Source: an uncultured Gammaproteobacteria bacterium
Lineage (GTDB): Bacteria; Pseudomonadota; Gammaproteobacteria; Pseudomonadales; UBA5518
Length of the DNA: 24,162 bases
Direction: 5' to 3'
Assembly (NCBI GenBank): GCA_903921135.1
Contig: CAIXOY010000373.1
Location: 1-24,162, forward strand
Both the position numbers and the translations under genes were made by a program. Below are positions 22,976 to 24,162 of this stretch, in pieces. The notes beneath the pieces are model-generated. The model searched no databases, was not told the origin of the DNA, and was given only the letters and a program-made list of their open reading frames with translations. Position 1 is the first letter of the stretch; each line of letters starts with the position of its first letter.

Positions 22976-23776
22976 ATGAAAACGCTGGAAACGGCCGCTT
23001 TGGCGGCCGTTTCCATTTGTGCGTTTCTACTGCTCGCATTCCCTGTCTCTGCCGCCGAATGCGCGCCGCCCATGCCGCTCCAATCCGTGCGGCTCGCCAA
23101 GGTCCTCGACGGTGACACCATCACGCTTGACGACGGTCGTCATGTCCGCCTGATAGGCGTGAACACACCCGAGCGCGCCCACTACGGTCGCCGCGAAGAG
23201 GCAGGTGCAGGCGATGCCACCCGTTTCGCCCAACGCTTCCTTGGTCAGGGTCCGCTCAGGATCGGTATCGGACAAGACCCCCAGGATCACTACAAGCGCA
23301 CCCTCGCCCATGTCTTCCGGGCTGACGGGCGCAGCCTGGAAGAGGCTTTGCTCGATGCCGGCCTCGCGCTCCAGATCGTCTTCCCTCCCAACCTGAGCCT
23401 CGCGGCCTGTTTCCATGCCGCCGAAGAGCGCGCGCGTAAAGCCCGACGCGGGCTCTGGAGCGAGGCTGCGCTCAGGGTGTCGGGCTTGCGGGAGGGGGAG
23501 CAGGGTTTTCGCCTGCTTCAGGGGCGGGTCACCCGCGTTGCCCGCGCGCGCTCGAGTTGGTGGATCGAGCTCGAGGGCCGGGTGTCGTTGCGCGTGGACC
23601 GCTCCGAGTGGAAGCATTTTCCGGCGGGTATGCCAGAGTCTTTGCGGGACCAGACGCTGGAGGCCCGGGGTTGGCTCGTCTGGCGCAGCGCCAAGGCGAG
23701 GAACAAGGATTCTTTCCCGCCCTGGACTCTGCGCGTAAGGCATCCGCTCGCGATAGCCGTACGACCTTCCGCCTGA
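22976..23776 (+). CDS. Secreted thermonuclease-family (SNase-like) protein
   Basis: A 266-residue exported protein. A signal peptide (residues 1-27, hydrophobic core LAAVSICAFLLLAFPVSA) precedes an SNase-like domain (about 38-165). The catalytic set of micrococcal nuclease is present: DGDTITL for calcium binding, VRLIGVNTPE with the Arg and Glu, and HYKRTLAHVF with the second Arg. A C-terminal part of about 95 residues (from GFRLLQGRVTRV) resembles an OB-fold extension. It is probably a calcium-dependent nuclease of the periplasm or exterior. No good Shine-Dalgarno precedes the ATG at 22976. A TTG at 23000 is an in-frame alternative. A terminator-like hairpin covers codons 4-13. The gene also follows rpmE in pseudomonads. 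Confidence 0.9.
   Translation: MKTLETAALAAVSICAFLLLAFPVSAAECAPPMPLQSVRLAKVLDGDTITLDDGRHVRLIGVNTPERAHYGRREEAGAGDATRFAQRFLGQGPLRIGIGQDPQDHYKRTLAHVFRADGRSLEEALLDAGLALQIVFPPNLSLAACFHAAEERARKARRGLWSEAALRVSGLREGEQGFRLLQGRVTRVARARSSWWIELEGRVSLRVDRSEWKHFPAGMPESLRDQTLEARGWLVWRSAKARNKDSFPPWTLRVRHPLAIAVRPSA
22987..23014 (+). terminator. Terminator-like hairpin after rpmE, inside nuclease codons 4-13
   Basis: GGAAACGGCCGC (22987-22998) and its exact complement (23003-23014) form a perfect 12-bp stem with a TTTG loop, followed by ATTTGTG. The stem is terminator-grade but the T-run is short. It lies 50 bases after the rpmE stop and within the predicted signal-peptide codons of the nuclease. Confidence 0.6.
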
Positions 23777-23794
23777 GCCCCTGAGCCAATCGCC

Positions 23795-24162
23795 TCAGAA
23801 AATCTCGTGGGTGTTGTATTCGTCAGGGGTGTACGGGTCCTGATATTCGTCTCCATCCGGTGTCACCGAGGGGACGTTCTCCAGCGGGAAGAGTTCGAAC
23901 ATGGCATCCGGTTGTCCCGGCGCGGCCAGCATGCCTGTCTTCGGGTCCACCCTCACGCTCACCAAGCCCTCGGGCCGGGGGCGCTCCTGGCGCGGCAGGT
24001 CTTTCACGATTTCCCGCATATAAGCCACCCAGACGGGTACAGCGGCGGATCCACCGAACTCGTTCTTGCCCAGCGGCGTGTTCTGGTCGAAGCCCAGCCA
24101 GGTCGTGGTGACCAGCGTACCGACATACCCGGAGAACCAGGCGTCCATGGGCCCGTTGGTGG
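23795..24162 (-). CDS. mrcA: Penicillin-binding protein 1A, C-terminal fragment (truncated by window end)
   Basis: The last 122 codons of a class A penicillin-binding protein, read on the minus strand. TNGPMDAWFSGYVGTLVTTTWLGFDQNTPLG follows the KTGTTN active-site box, which lies just outside the window. EFGGSAAVPVWVAYM is the PBP1A signature closing the transpeptidase domain. The remaining about 65 residues are an acidic tail with a typical VSVRVDPKTGMLA motif, ending in DEYNTHEIF. The full protein polymerises and crosslinks peptidoglycan in the periplasm. It is convergent with the nuclease gene, with 18 bases between the stop codons. In pseudomonads a malic enzyme gene lies near this point; none is seen. 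Confidence 0.95.
   Translation of the reverse strand, partial: TNGPMDAWFSGYVGTLVTTTWLGFDQNTPLGKNEFGGSAAVPVWVAYMREIVKDLPRQERPRPEGLVSVRVDPKTGMLAAPGQPDAMFELFPLENVPSVTPDGDEYQDPYTPDEYNTHEIF

Overview
This is a dense, GC-rich stretch of bacterial chromosome carrying 27 protein-coding genes, two of them cut by the window edges (hisA, mrcA). It holds no rRNA, tRNA, CRISPR, insertion sequence or prophage. The genes point to a gammaproteobacterium outside the Enterobacterales: glnA/typA are divergent, hisI and hisE are separate genes upstream of tatABC, ubiE-ubiJ-ubiB and hslVU are clustered, and secB-grxC-rhodanese lie beside trmL and ntrC. The HslV leader (six residues before the catalytic Thr) resembles Ectothiorhodospiraceae/Chromatiales-type proteins as I remember them; this placement is tentative.

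Layout. (a) 1-913: hisA end and hisF, the last genes of a histidine operon. (b) 929-2749: a small DUF6316-like gene and the periplasmic protease ctpA, both minus strand. (c) 2868-4081: rhodanese, grxC and secB, a plus-strand operon for thiol/sulfur chemistry and export. (d) 4085-9325: minus-strand nitrogen block: glnA, a terminator, then DUF4124-ntrB-ntrC-trmL. (e) 9690-11966: typA and dtd, plus strand. (f) 11971-22530: a long minus-strand run read as priA, SPOR protein, hslV, hslU, DUF971, ubiE, ubiJ, ubiB, hisI, hisE, tatA, tatB, tatC. (g) 22722-23776: rpmE and a secreted thermonuclease, plus strand. (h) 23795-24162: end of PBP1A, minus strand.

The most informative content is regulatory. 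glnA has a sigma-54 promoter with correct GG-N10-GC spacing and two NtrC-type sites about 106 and 126 bp upstream of the predicted start of transcription. The ntrBC promoter has a perfect TATAAT with a perfect GCACC-N5-GGTGC palindrome directly upstream, which suggests NtrC autorepression. A weaker NtrC-like palindrome lies in the same relative position before the DUF6316-like gene. hslVU has a near-consensus sigma-32 heat-shock promoter. rpmE has a sigma-70 promoter, a structured leader that pairs its Shine-Dalgarno, and a terminator-like hairpin lying inside the signal-peptide codons of the next gene.

Compared with the Pseudomonas aeruginosa arrangement, recalled from memory, the window looks like a compacted version of one large conserved region. 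gpmI and envC are absent between ctpA and rhodanese, argS between priA and the SPOR gene, pha genes between DUF971 and ubiE, and malic enzyme between nuclease and mrcA. I found no undescribed multi-gene system. The novelty is in small regulatory details and in two uncharacterised proteins (DUF6316-like, DUF4124).
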